Shown in pieces: positions 8,795-18,076 of a stretch of DNA of 64,000 nt. The notes under the pieces were generated by a model. The model ran no database searches and was not told where the DNA came from. It saw only the letters and a list, made by a program, of their open reading frames with translations. The translations under genes and the position numbers were made by a program. How positions within the stretch are numbered: position 1 is the stretch's first letter; the number at the start of each line of letters is the position of its first letter. The DNA is from Methylomarinum sp. Ch1-1 (GTDB lineage Bacteria; Pseudomonadota; Gammaproteobacteria; Methylococcales; Methylomonadaceae), in NCBI RefSeq assembly GCF_030717995.2, contig NZ_CP157744.1, positions 124,001 through 188,000 of the forward strand, given 5' to 3'.

Positions 8795-10534
8795 TTATAG
8801 CGTACTTGCGTCGGTTATGTATTTTTTTAACTGTACTTTTTCACTATCACTCAATATTTTTTTAGCTAACAAGTTCTCAATAGTCCGCTTTATTTGCTGG
8901 GCCTTTAGTGTTTGAAAAGTTTCGGATATATCAAGTCGAAAACTCTCGATATCGTCGTGGTCTAGACTTTCATGGATTAATCCAGAAAAATAACTTTTCA
9001 GTGGGTGACCCCTAAAATACTCCAGTAACGCCCCTTGAGACCTAATGTCGTGCCTATCGATATAATTCAATAGGCCGACTAACACATCCATTCCCTCAAT
9101 ATCTTTGAGCTCTTCAGGTATCGATATAGATGATAATTTTGCCATATTGGGCTGCGAAATAATCAATGCAAAAAGATAACCTAGCGCCTTAGGCCATTGT
9201 TCTTGAGGGCGCGAGGTAGACTCTGTTTCCACCTTTGAAACCCTCTGACTTGTGGCCGCAGTTTCCTGAGGGAGTACCCCAGTCAATTTACTTATTTGTT
9301 GCTCCAATAACCTTTTAAACACTGATTGAGGTATAGTACCCAACAAAATTTCGGCCTCTTTCGCTAATTTGGCCTTTTCTTCCAGGACTTCAAGATTTTT
9401 CCCTTTTGTAAGCTCCTGAATCAGAAAGGCTGAAAGCGATATCGCCTTGTCGATGTCATTTAAAAATCGCTCACCCCCCTCCTTTCTAATCATAGATTCA
9501 GGATCTTCATCCGCGGCAAGAAACATAAACCGGACATGACGGCCGTCACGAATAACGGGCAATGTTATTTCAAGCGCTTTCCTCGCTGCTTTTCGCCCTG
9601 CTCTATCACCATCAAAACAAAAGATGATTTCATTGGTGTAGCGAAATAGCAGTTTTAAATGATCCGGAGTAACGGCTGTTCCTAATGTTGCAGCACCGTA
9701 ATGAATTCCATGTTGCGCTAATGCAATGACGTCCGTATATCCTTCAACCACTATCGCGCGAGCGGGTTTATTTTCATGTTGTAACATTTCATACAAGCCG
9801 TACAAATTCTTACCTTTTTGAAATGTCTCTGTATCGGGAGAATTAATGTATTTGGGTTTGGAATCATCGAGTACACGCCCGCCGAATCCAATGACTTGTC
9901 CCCGGATATTCCTGATAGGAAACATAATTCTGTTACGAAAGCGATCGTAAGGACGGCTTTGCATCTCTTCGTCTTTTCTAAGTGTTAGCCCGACGTCCAA
10001 TAAATCTTGTTCTGCAAAATGCTTTTTCAGGAAATTCCACGCTTGAGGCGCATATCCCAGCATAAACTCCTTGGCCACAGCTGTTGCCACCCCCCGGGAT
10101 TTTAGATAATTAATTGCTATCTGATCCCTCCATAGCTGAGATTCAAATAATTTCGCGGATTCAAGCTGTATCTGCAGGAGATGATTATTACGCTGGTAAA
10201 GCTTATCTCTTCCTTCTGTATCGGTACGATTATTAGTTTTAGGGACGTCTAATCCATGTCGGTCTGCTAAATAATGAATTGCCTCAACAAACCGCAGACC
10301 ATGGTACTCCATGACAAAACCAATAGCATTACTGCTGGCGCCACAACCAAAACAGTGATATACCTGTTTTTGTTTACTAACAGAAAAACTCGGTGTTTTT
10401 TCTTCGTGAAATGGGCATTTAGCAACATATTCACGCCCTGCTTTCTTTAAAGGGACATGGTCATTAATCAAATCCACTAAATCAGTTTTAATTAATAAAC
10501 TGCTGATAAAATCTTTAGGAATATGGTATTGCAT
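8795..10534 (-). CDS. dnaG: DNA primase DnaG
   Basis: Primase makes the RNA primers for DNA replication. Residues 40-64 form the CHC2-type zinc finger (C40-P-F-H43, C61, C64 in VYHCFGCG). The TOPRIM catalytic core is visible as VVEGYTDVIAL and FCFDGDRAGRKAA, with upstream RNA-polymerase-like motifs (FRNRIMFPIRN, GFGGR). The length (579 aa) matches chromosomal DnaG, but the C-terminal third, which normally binds DnaB helicase, is divergent. It starts 6 bases after the stop of the 10541-11248 gene, so the two form an operon. Probably a plasmid-specific primase. Confidence 0.95.
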   Translation of the reverse strand: MQYHIPKDFISSLLIKTDLVDLINDHVPLKKAGREYVAKCPFHEEKTPSFSVSKQKQVYHCFGCGASSNAIGFVMEYHGLRFVEAIHYLADRHGLDVPKTNNRTDTEGRDKLYQRNNHLLQIQLESAKLFESQLWRDQIAINYLKSRGVATAVAKEFMLGYAPQAWNFLKKHFAEQDLLDVGLTLRKDEEMQSRPYDRFRNRIMFPIRNIRGQVIGFGGRVLDDSKPKYINSPDTETFQKGKNLYGLYEMLQHENKPARAIVVEGYTDVIALAQHGIHYGAATLGTAVTPDHLKLLFRYTNEIIFCFDGDRAGRKAARKALEITLPVIRDGRHVRFMFLAADEDPESMIRKEGGERFLNDIDKAISLSAFLIQELTKGKNLEVLEEKAKLAKEAEILLGTIPQSVFKRLLEQQISKLTGVLPQETAATSQRVSKVETESTSRPQEQWPKALGYLFALIISQPNMAKLSSISIPEELKDIEGMDVLVGLLNYIDRHDIRSQGALLEYFRGHPLKSYFSGLIHESLDHDDIESFRLDISETFQTLKAQQIKRTIENLLAKKILSDSEKVQLKKYITDASTL

Positions 10535-10540
10535 CAGTCG

Positions 10541-11248
10541 TTAAAAAGTATTCACAAATTGCTTAAGTGTTTTAGAGCCTGGAGTTATTGAGCAAGCCTG
10601 TCTGAGCTTCTCTTTATGCTCTTCTTCTCCCTGAATTTGTTTTTCGATAAGTTTTTGTAGTGCTTGGCTAGTTGCAGTTTTATGCTGAACGGGAACAAAA
10701 TTAATTAGAGAATAATTTTTGAGTGTGGCCAGATGCTCATGCGCCAAAACTTCAATAAGCTGATCCAGTTTCTCTGGATACCGATGCCTAATTTGCAGCT
10801 CTCCTGGCAGAGTTCTAATAATCGAAGTCGACCAATAGAATTTAAAATCGTCTGTATAAGCAGAATAATTTCGAATTAATTTCCAAAGGATATCCTGACC
10901 ACTTTGTGGCTGGCGCATCATTTTTTTTTCATGCATTGATGCCATGAGAAGCACAATGAAGATCTTTCGCTTATTATTTCCAGAATAAGCTTTCCACAAA
11001 TGTTGCTTCGTTAATCCAATACCGGTGAGCTCGTCCAGCTCAAGCAAATAGGGGTCGATTTTTAAGTGTTTATTCAAAAGCAGAGCCTGATAATTCAAAA
11101 TATTTGCCCTAGCAGACTCTGACTTCCACCAAACGCATTCATCTTGTTGAATGTCGAAGAAACATTCAACTTCAATACGTTTAAACAACTTTTTCAGCAA
11201 ATCATCACCTACAATTTCAAGCCATTGTTGATAGTGCTGCTCAAACAT
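10541..11248 (-). CDS. Hypothetical protein upstream of dnaG
   Basis: A 235-residue soluble protein rich in aromatic and charged helices (MFEQHYQQWLEIVGDDLLKKL...). It is the first gene of a two-gene operon with dnaG, so a replication-related role, for example as a helicase or primase partner, is a reasonable but unproven guess. No motif is recognisable. Confidence 0.65.
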   Translation of the reverse strand: MFEQHYQQWLEIVGDDLLKKLFKRIEVECFFDIQQDECVWWKSESARANILNYQALLLNKHLKIDPYLLELDELTGIGLTKQHLWKAYSGNNKRKIFIVLLMASMHEKKMMRQPQSGQDILWKLIRNYSAYTDDFKFYWSTSIIRTLPGELQIRHRYPEKLDQLIEVLAHEHLATLKNYSLINFVPVQHKTATSQALQKLIEKQIQGEEEHKEKLRQACSITPGSKTLKQFVNTF

Positions 11249-11307
11249 TGTTGCGTCCTTTGTTTATTTATATGTATGTTACCACATATATAATAAGTTA
11301 TTAAAGA

Positions 11308-11565
11308 TGCACACGAATTCTTGTCGACCCGTCGACGACGTTGCGTGTTCTGGTTAAAATCTTTCAAAGCAACAATGTGATTTAATGGTAATATGATACA
11401 ACATAAATAGTGAAAGTTCCGATTTTACCCGACCTGAGATCAAATCGAGCAGTTGAATCGAGAGTTCGGTCAGGAGCGCCATGTGTGTAATCATGCACAG
11501 GCATTTCGGGGCAAAACCTATCGGCGCCTAAGGGCGAATCGATCAGCTGGTCGCCCCAAAAGATT
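11308..11565 (+). pseudogene. Remnant of a family-2 TnpB element (left end and start of tnpB)
   Basis: From the stretch reading TCGACCCGTCGACGACGTTG through TTCCGATTTTACCCGAC and AATCGAGCAGTTGAATCG, this region closely follows the left end and first ~150 coding bases of the intact family-2 element at 59083-60472. Indels destroy the frame and the rest of tnpB is gone. An older, decayed insertion. Confidence 0.8.
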
Positions 11566-11740
11566 CCGTAGAATCGAAACGGTATAGAAAGATACTGAAT
11601 TAGAGCCAGGCCCGGCCGCCATTGGCCGAACCCAGGAACTTAAAAATTTACACGATTTGAATGCGATCGGTTTTTAGCAATTTGATCTTCAATTGACATC
11701 CTTATTTATTTTTTTGAAAAATTAGCTAGGATTAGATAGC

Positions 11741-11962
11741 TTACGCAGCAATGGCTTTGAAAGCCGCATCACCTGAAATATCTTCATGCATCTTCCTTGC
11801 ATTAACAAAACCCGCTACCCAAGCCCGATCCGGATCATCTTCGTCGGGGAATTCAGCAAGTAACGCATTATATTCATCGATATGCCCTGCAATTCCAAGA
11901 CTGTCGACTTTTGCCATCCAGGTTTCTTTATCAAATGTCTTTTCACTTTTTTGATCACTCAT
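11741..11962 (-). CDS. Small acidic protein, 73 aa
   Basis: MSDQKSEKTFDKETWMAKVD... ends in GDAAFKAIAA. I chose the ATG at 11962, not the longer frame reaching 12031, because AGGA lies about 7 bases before it and the longer N-terminus (MDYKIGFKHHLFF) is unlike the rest. The protein is acidic and soluble. Function unknown. Paired inverted repeats lie ~90 bases upstream (12053-12099). Confidence 0.6.
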   Translation of the reverse strand: MSDQKSEKTFDKETWMAKVDSLGIAGHIDEYNALLAEFPDEDDPDRAWVAGFVNARKMHEDISGDAAFKAIAA

Positions 11963-12052
11963 AACCAATCCTGTTAATAACTTTCTATTAATAAAAAATA
12001 GGTGATGCTTAAACCCTATTTTGTAATCCATGAACTACAAAATAAAAATATT

Positions 12053-12099
12053 TGTAATCCTTAGATTACAGTATCTTAAAGACTGTAATTTTTCTTACA
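12053..12099. promoter_or_regulatory. Paired TGTAA/TTACA inverted repeats, possible operator
   Basis: TGTAATC (12053-12059) and GATTACA (12064-12070) form a 7-bp palindrome with 4-base spacer. A second pair, TGTAA (12084-12088) and TTACA (12095-12099), follows within 15 bases. Two similar dyads upstream of the gene ending at 11741 suggest a repressor or activator site, but no regulator is adjacent. Confidence 0.35.
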
Positions 12100-12563
12100 A
12101 TTCAATGTGTTAAAAACACATGCTTAATTTCGGAATTAATTTTAAAACAAAAATAACGAGTTTTTCTATATGAATGTTTTTTTTTGAGAATTTAAGCACA
12201 GAAATAGCAATAAATTTGATCTGAAAGGGCTTTCTTCAGACATAAAAATAACAGATTGTTTTATTTGAAATCATATAGTTACGGAACAAAAATTTATTTT
12301 TACTAGGGTAAGCGCTGTTTTAAGTAAGTGCGATTATGCATTGATTTTCACAAAAGTTAGGCGAGAGTTTTTTTGACTTGGCAAAATTCCTCCTTCAGCC
12401 AATTAGGCGCGCTACTAATTAACAACTGACATACCTGTCAGTAAAAATTGTCGTAACGCCGGCAGATGCTCTCACCCGATGGGTGAGAGCTGGGAGCCCC
12501 TGGATTATTAAGCGCCACACCCCCCCCTGGGTTTATCCATGGGGATGTTTAGCAACCCTGAAT
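12100..12563. other. Intergenic region with one hairpin
   Basis: No gene seen in these 464 AT-rich bases. A 10-bp perfect stem with loop GAT (GCTCTCACCC at 12468-12477, GGGTGAGAGC at 12481-12490) lies near the right side. It could be a terminator or a relic end hairpin of another IscB-type element. A run of eight C follows at 12530-12537. Confidence 0.5.
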
Positions 12564-12693
12564 CTCTCCCATGGATGGGGAGCGACCCCCCAGCGAGATC
12601 GCGTACCTTTCGCGCCGCAATAACAGCGGCTTTAGCGAAAGGGGTAAAGCGTCGAGCGCGAGGGCATCTTTAACTGCTTGCCCGGCGGTTTTA

Positions 12694-13985
12694 TCAGTGT
12701 GCGTACGCATAGCCGTCCCCCCTTTGAATCAAAGTGTAGTTTTTGAAACTGGCTGTTATTTTTCCCAATTCTGTTTTTATATCGAACATACCGGTTGCAC
12801 GAATACCAGCCAAACGCCCCACATGCTCACCGGCATATTTACCTTTCGGCTGATTTAACCTAACTAGGTCGCCAGTTTGAAAGTCGTGAACACGTTTGAC
12901 ACGCCCAGCCCCACCACGCGGAAATCCGTACTTATCGGGCCTCACTGTTTGCCGGGTGCCATGTCCGGTTGCTTTGATTAGCAATGGTTTCATATCGGGG
13001 TCGAGCGTAACGGTTGCACCGGATTCCCCGACACAAGCGGCATCTATCCAATGCGCCTTAGGATAGTCAAGGCGGGTACGATTGAACTTGGTTTGAGCGC
13101 CGGTTCCGGTTTCAACGGGTAAGCCGGTTTTTAGTAGATCGGTAAATAGTTTGTTCCTGGTTGCGTTAACGGCTGCGGCATCGGTCAATGGTTTTTTCAG
13201 TTGCGCCAACACCCGCTTAAGCACATCAGGCTTGTTTTTCAGGAAAACGGTAATATCTTTCGTGCCTTTGCGCGTATTGCAAGGCTCACAAGCCAATGTC
13301 AGGTTGCTGATGTTGTTGGTTCCGCCTTTTGCACGGGGTTTAATGTGCTCGATTTGCAAAGGCACATGCTCAGCCCCGCAATAAGCGCACTTCCTGCCCC
13401 ATTTTTCCAGTAGGTACTCCTTGCGCTATAGCCAGCCAACGTGCCTTGCTGGTATTCAACCCCAGCAATATTGGGATTGTTCATCTGCTGCATGTCGAAC
13501 TTGACTCGCTCGACTGCAATTTCAGCTATGTCAGCCCATCGACGGAAACGATTAACCCAAGTCATCGTTGTTTCAACCCGATGTTGCAGGCTAGGTGGCA
13601 ACCAGTTTTCAGCACGTACACGGTTATTGAACCGTGCCGCACGGTAACGGGTTTTTCGACCACGCCTACCCCTACGCAACGAACGCCGTGAATCCAGAGC
13701 GGCTTTGATCGCTTTGCCACGATGTTCCAGTTCAGCGGCAAACAACACGCGGTTATCATCATCCACAAGAGCAATTCCGGTCGTTTTTGAGCCTGGATCA
13801 ATCTTGCAACTAAGCAGCTTTACAACTGCATCAGGCATGGCGGCTTTCAAAATAATGGTAAACGGGACGGTACGCCAAACAGCGGCTTTACCATCCCGAA
13901 GCAATGCTCTTGCCCGTGCCGGAGCGCAGGGTGTAAGCGGTTTCTTGGTGGTGTCTAAAACGAACACCGAATTAAAGGTAGTCAT
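12694..13985 (-). pseudogene. iscB: IscB RNA-guided nuclease, frameshifted
   Basis: IscB is the transposon-encoded ancestor of Cas9. This copy has the PLMP domain, RuvC-I (KIDPGSKTTGIAL), arginine-rich bridge helix, RuvC-II (IAVERVKFD), HNH (CAYCG...LQIEHIKPRAKGG...CEPCN) and RuvC-III (AHWIDAACVG). One C is missing from the CCC present in copy 2, at about 13419-13420, so the frame breaks between RuvC-II and HNH. The start is the ATG at 13985 (MTTFNSVFVLD), behind AGGAGA. No full nuclease can be made unless the frameshift is suppressed. Confidence 0.9.
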
Positions 13986-14269
13986 AAAAACGTCTCCTGG
14001 GCTTGCGCCCGTAATTGTCACCTCGACAATGATATAAAGGCTTGTCATGCTAGCCACACTGCCCGCTGATCCGGTTCGTGCTGTTTAATGGCTAACGACA
14101 GAGCCTGGAGCTGGTGAAGCACCCCAAGGTGTCATGACCTAAATATCGTAGGTTCTAAAGAACCTAAGTCTGGTTGAGCGTTATCAGCGCAAAAAAAGCA
14201 CACTGATAAAATGATTAATTCGGGCGCTGCAGGGATGCAGGCACTCATTAATCAAGCCGGGCACTCAAC
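13986..14269 (-). ncRNA. Omega-RNA region of IscB copy 1
   Basis: The ~280 bases upstream of iscB, from GTTGAGTGCCCGGCTTG onward, are conserved in copy 2 and in the remnant at 31827. They hold several hairpins, for example GGTTCTTTAGAACC and CACCTTGGGGTG. In IscB systems the guide RNA scaffold lies here, with the guide taken from DNA outside the tip. Exact RNA ends are not visible. Confidence 0.7.
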
Positions 14270-14804
14270 ATTTTGTTCTCGGTTTAAAAAATTGAAGTGC
14301 ATTTTTCATTTTATTCATAGAACTGCTGAATTTGAACTCTTCAGGCACGGCTTGATGAGTATCCCGAACACGCACCTGACTTGGCGTTCTTTCTTCTCCA
14401 TCAGTTCCCATGAATGGTCTGTCTTTCTTTTGACAAAGTCGCTCTTCTCTTTGGTCGGAGAGCATTTTTTCTTTTTCGTTATGGGCTTTGACTGCATCTG
14501 CATCGGTTTGATAAAATTTTTTACATGCCATCAACTGACTTCTTTGTCCATCTGAAAGAGACAGCCAATGACAAATCTTGCCTACAGCTATCTCAAAACC
14601 CTTGTCAAAACCGTGATTATCAATACTGATAGTTGTAAACCTGTATTTATTATCTTTTTCAGAATTTCTGGTTGTCCTTATGCGTAATTTGAACTGATCT
14701 CCAATTCCCCTTTTGCGACCACGCCTGATTAATCGATTTAGGCCAACAATACTTCCATTCTCCCTAATCAGGTTACCTGTTAATTGCTCTTGTATATCCT
14801 GCAT
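14265..14804 (-). CDS. Hypothetical protein, 3' end abutted by IscB element
   Basis: About 179 residues, basic and helical (MQDIQEQLTGNLIRENGSIV...), starting 8 bases after the dnaQ stop, so probably in the dnaQ operon. It now ends FFKPRTKC with its last codon and stop inside the IscB element. Removing the element gives ...KPRTK followed directly by TGA, so the insertion changed only the last residue. No family recognised. Confidence 0.65.
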   Translation of the reverse strand: MQDIQEQLTGNLIRENGSIVGLNRLIRRGRKRGIGDQFKLRIRTTRNSEKDNKYRFTTISIDNHGFDKGFEIAVGKICHWLSLSDGQRSQLMACKKFYQTDADAVKAHNEKEKMLSDQREERLCQKKDRPFMGTDGEERTPSQVRVRDTHQAVPEEFKFSSSMNKMKNALQFFKPRTKC

Positions 14805-14812
14805 GTCTATAC

Positions 14813-15583
14813 CTATCTCAAAGAATTTTGAATTTCAAGAAGTTCTGATATTTCCGGAATGTCACTTGCCCACACGCATGACCCAGTTGAGCTCTTAATT
14901 TCTTTTAATTTTTGAATATGTCGCTCTATTTCACCTGGTGTCGCCTTGATAACTCTTAAGACTGGCCGCGGGGACTTAACGGTTGGAGTCATCGAACCAT
15001 TTTCCGAGACGCCTAAATGCACCTCCTTTTCGGCAAACAAGGATTCTTGCCCGCCGGTCAATAGCACGGCAACATCTGACAAAATCTCAGCATCTAGTAA
15101 TGCACCATGAAAAGTCCTGTGACTATTATCTATATGATAACGTCGGCACAATGCGTCGAGATTATTGCGCTGTCCTGGATGCTTGTTTTCAGCGTAGCTC
15201 AACGTATCAAAAATGGTGCAATAATCACTAATTCGACCCAGATTTTCTTCTAAAATTGATAGCTCATTATTCAAAAAACCAATATCAAAAGGCGCGTTAT
15301 GAATCACAAGCTGAGAACCTGTAATGAATTCTATGAATTCTTTGGCGATATCTTTAAATCTTGGCTTGTCCAGTAATTCCTCATTAGTGATTCCGTGAAT
15401 CCGAATGACTTCCTCTTCCATAAAGCGATCAGGATTCAAGTACGCATGAAACTTATTTCCCGTCCTCTTCCGGTCAATCATTTCAACGCAACCGATCTCG
15501 ATGATCCGATGACCGGCCTCGATCGACAGTCCAGTGGTTTCGCAATCAATGACTACCAAACGGTTGGATAACTCAGCTTTCAT
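14813..15583 (-). CDS. dnaQ: DNA polymerase III epsilon subunit (3'-5' exonuclease)
   Basis: DnaQ is the proofreading exonuclease of the replicative polymerase. The DEDDh signature is present: D13 and E15 in VIDCETTGL, HNAPFDIGFLNNE with its aspartate, and the HGALLDAEILSDV motif with histidine and aspartate. At 256 residues it matches chromosomal DnaQ, including a C-terminal extension that may bind the polymerase. Probably a plasmid-adapted copy. A 24-codon frame lies just upstream on the same strand. Confidence 0.95.
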   Translation of the reverse strand: MKAELSNRLVVIDCETTGLSIEAGHRIIEIGCVEMIDRKRTGNKFHAYLNPDRFMEEEVIRIHGITNEELLDKPRFKDIAKEFIEFITGSQLVIHNAPFDIGFLNNELSILEENLGRISDYCTIFDTLSYAENKHPGQRNNLDALCRRYHIDNSHRTFHGALLDAEILSDVAVLLTGGQESLFAEKEVHLGVSENGSMTPTVKSPRPVLRVIKATPGEIERHIQKLKEIKSSTGSCVWASDIPEISELLEIQNSLR

Positions 15584-15601
15584 CGATCACACCTAATTGC
15601 A

Positions 15602-15676
15602 TTACTCTAAGTCTTCCGGAATGGGCTGAACCCCCAAATTGATGATGTCTTCTTCGGTTAATTGTTGTTGTTCCAT
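15602..15676 (-). CDS. Small ORF upstream of dnaQ, 24 aa
   Basis: MEQQQLTEEDIINLGVQPIP... starts at an ATG with GGAG 6 bases upstream and stops 18 bases before dnaQ. Its position suggests a leader peptide or small operon member. Too short to identify. Confidence 0.4.
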   Translation of the reverse strand: MEQQQLTEEDIINLGVQPIPEDLE

Positions 15677-15790
15677 ATTCACTCCGTCACGGCATTAAGT
15701 TTTAATAATCCGACAAAACTATCTTTTATTATCAATAATACCATATATTTTATCAACATCGGACCAGGCTTCAGCAAATTGATAAACTGA

Positions 15791-15816
15791 ACTCAGCTGC
15801 GCAGGCAGCTTAGAAA
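15791..15816 (+). repeat. Solitary type I-F CRISPR-repeat-like unit
   Basis: The last 16 bases, CAGGCAGCTTAGAAA with the preceding G, match the 3' part of the CRISPR repeat at 31159. The 5' part diverges but restores a stem: AGCTGC, loop GCAG, GCAGCT. There is no second repeat within spacer distance. The 3' CTTAGAAA would correspond to the crRNA 5' handle. It lies in the gap between dnaQ and the abiEi remnant. Confidence 0.6.
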
Positions 15817-15864
15817 AGAAAAACAAAACAATCACAATGCCAATCACGGATTTTTATTGTTTTT

Positions 15865-16272
15865 TTGCCACATATTTTTAAAGCATTGAATACAAAAACA
15901 GCCATTAAACGTCTAGCAGCCTGGGATTCACAAGGTCGTTACGTTTTTACCATTCATGATTTGGCGAAAATTTTTCCCGAAGATCGTTATCGAACACTAA
16001 AAGATGGAATTAATAGACTAGTGCGAGAAGGATTTTTGGTGAGAGCCTGCAAAGGTATTTACGTCAACCCATACGCGCATAATCAGAACAGTTTCACCCT
16101 TGAATATATTGCAAAGACACTTCGACGTGGAGAATATAGTTACGTTAGCTTTGAGTCTGCACTATCCGAATACGGAGTGATTTCTCAAATTCCCATAGAC
16201 CGCCTAACTGTAATGACTACTGGGCGAAAAGGCGAGTGTAAAACTCCTTTCGGGGTCATTGAGTTTATTCAT
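15865..16272 (+). pseudogene. AbiEi-like antitoxin/regulator, truncated by TnpB insertion
   Basis: About 135 residues with the winged-helix start typical of type IV AbiE antitoxins (YVFTIHDLAKIFPEDRYRTLKDGINRLVREGFLVRACKGIYVNPYA) and the following LEYIAKTLRRGEYSYVSFESAL. The frame enters the TnpB element right after TTCAT at 16272. The start is probably TTG at 15865 or a nearby TTG; no ATG fits. The C-terminal portion is missing on the far side of the element, so this is a broken gene. Confidence 0.75.
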
Positions 16273-17597
16273 CAAAATCGAGCGAGAAACCCGGTTCTTT
16301 AGGGCCGGGAGGGATAGCGCAAGATTGAATTGTCTCACCAAAAAACATAATGATGTTGTAGGGGGTTGCTATTAACAGTTTTATTATTTTCTATTAAACT
16401 CATAATATGACAGTGAAACGCGCGTATAAATATCGATTTTACCCTGATGCTGAACAAGAAGTTTTGTTGACTAAAACGTTTGGTTGCGTGCGCTTTGTCT
16501 ATAATGCCATCCTTCGGTACCGAATGGATGTTTACCAGCAAGACCAGGTTAAAATCAATTATTCTGGCGCCAGTGCAAAATTAACCGAACTGAAAGTGAC
16601 GCCGGACCTGTCGTTTCTCAAAGAAGTCTCCAGCGTACCGTTGCAACAATGTCTTCGACACCAGCAAAGGGCGTTTACGAATTTTTTCGAAGGCCGAGCA
16701 AAATACCCGGTGTTTAAATCGAGAAAACACAAGCAATCTGCAGAATTTACTTATCGAGCATTTACTTACAAGAACGGCCAGCTGACTTTGGCCAAATGCA
16801 AGAACCCGTTGGACATCCGCTGGAGTCGGAAGCTGCCTTGCGCGCCATCAACCATTACCGTGTCCAAGGATCGGGCTGGCCGCTATTTCGTTTCCTGCCT
16901 GTGTGAATTCGAACCGTTGTTACTGCCGGTAACCGATAAGAAAGTTGGCATCGATGTCGGCATTAAAGACCTGTTTGTGTCCTCGGACGAATTTCGATCC
17001 GGGAATCCTCGTCATACCGCGAAATACGAAGTGAAACTGGCAATCCTTCAGCGTCGCTTAGCGAAAAAGACGTTAGGCGGCCGAAACCGGGCAAAAGCAA
17101 AGCGCAAGGTCGCCCGCCTTCATGCAAAGATCGCCGATTGTAGACAGGATCATTTGCACAAGCTGTCACGCAAACTCATTAACGAGAACCAAGTGGTTTG
17201 CGCGGAAAACCTTGCAGTAAAAAACCTGATCAAACATCCCACGCTCGCCAAATCGATTGCCGACGCCAGCTGGGGCGAACTGACGCGCCAGATCGAATAT
17301 AAAGCGAATTGGGCTGGCAGAGTCTATGTTGAAATTGATCGGTTTTTTCCGTCCACCAAACGCTGTCATTGCTGCGGTTTAGTTACCCAATCCATGCCGC
17401 TGAACGTTCGGTCCTGGGAGTGCCCGCAATGCGGGACGAATCACGATCGCGACCTGAATGCAGCGAAAAACGTTTTAGCCGCCGGGCTGGCGGTGTTAGC
17501 CTTTGGAGAGAATGTAAGTGATGACGATATTCCGATATCACCATCCGATTCTCGATGAATTAGGAATCCCCTTCCTTTAGGTGGGGGAGGAAGTCAA
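16273..17597 (+). mobile_element. TnpB element family 1, copy 2 (1325 bp)
   Basis: A complete copy from the left tip CAAAATCGAG, directly after TTCAT, to GGAAGTCAA at 17597. The left region has a hairpin around CCCGGTTCTTTAGGGCCGGG. The inferred guide, the DNA just past the right end, is TAAGGTTGTGTTATGGGT, which is abiEii coding sequence. Since the left flank is abiEi, host DNA between the two genes was lost, so this is not a simple insertion. Confidence 0.92.
16407..17558 (+). CDS. tnpB: TnpB RNA-guided nuclease, family 1
   Basis: 383 residues, with RuvC acidic residues and zinc ribbon all intact. Differs from copy 1 at KNPLD, HPTLAK and DDDIP. The stop is followed by ~39 bases of right-end hairpin that form the RNA scaffold. 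In this copy the inferred guide directs the nuclease to an AbiEii toxin gene sequence next to the motif TTCAT. Confidence 0.95.
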   Translation: MTVKRAYKYRFYPDAEQEVLLTKTFGCVRFVYNAILRYRMDVYQQDQVKINYSGASAKLTELKVTPDLSFLKEVSSVPLQQCLRHQQRAFTNFFEGRAKYPVFKSRKHKQSAEFTYRAFTYKNGQLTLAKCKNPLDIRWSRKLPCAPSTITVSKDRAGRYFVSCLCEFEPLLLPVTDKKVGIDVGIKDLFVSSDEFRSGNPRHTAKYEVKLAILQRRLAKKTLGGRNRAKAKRKVARLHAKIADCRQDHLHKLSRKLINENQVVCAENLAVKNLIKHPTLAKSIADASWGELTRQIEYKANWAGRVYVEIDRFFPSTKRCHCCGLVTQSMPLNVRSWECPQCGTNHDRDLNAAKNVLAAGLAVLAFGENVSDDDIPISPSDSR

Positions 17598-18009
17598 TAA
17601 GGTTGTGTTATGGGTCTAGCAGATTCAGTGAAGACCTTGATTTTGCTGGCGGAATAGATTTTCCCCAAAGGACATTCAAAATATCAAAGGGTGTATTATG
17701 GACTATATTGGAGGGCGCTATGGCTTAGAGGTTATAGTCAAAGAGCCTTCGGCCTTCAGAAGCGAGCCTGAGCATCGAGAGCTAAAAGTAGACAAGTGGC
17801 AGATTTCCGTAATCACCGCTCCGCAGCGAAAAGATGTACCAAGACAAAAAATAAAAATCGAAGTAGTTAATATCCCAGCATATTCTCGTGAGCCGCGCCC
17901 TCTGCAAGTAAACTACAGCTTTCTCCCTGCAGGCACAGACTCGAAAATAAAACTTAGAATTGATACACAATTTTTTAAAAATTATATAATTTTACTCTTA
18001 AATTATTAA
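17598..18009 (+). pseudogene. AbiEii-like nucleotidyltransferase toxin, broken remnant
   Basis: Directly after the TnpB element one frame reads IRLCYGSSRFSEDLDFAGGIDF, the AbiEii core motif. A frameshift before 17698 moves the continuation into the frame starting MDYIGGRYGLEVIVKEPSAFRSE... and ending about 18000 without the normal C-terminal half. The N-terminus is gone, the frame is shifted and the end is truncated, so no toxin can be made. Confidence 0.75.
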
Positions 18010-18076
18010 TTAAAATGTATTTCTGAGATAAAATAAAATTATTAAACTTTTATAAATTACCCTATGAGAAAATAAT

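Larger units (their letters stand above)
12564..14269 (-). mobile_element. IscB element copy 1 (1706 bp)
   Basis: The whole element appears identical to copy 2 (40621-42327) apart from a one-base deletion near 13420. Its iscB-distal end is the CTCTCCCATGGATGGGGAG hairpin and its other end is the conserved GCACTCAAC tip. Read on the minus strand, flanks are AAACCGAGAACAAAAT before the omega-RNA end and ATTCAGG after the other end. Insertion was at or just past the stop codon of the gene at 14265-14804. No TnpA present. Confidence 0.88.
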
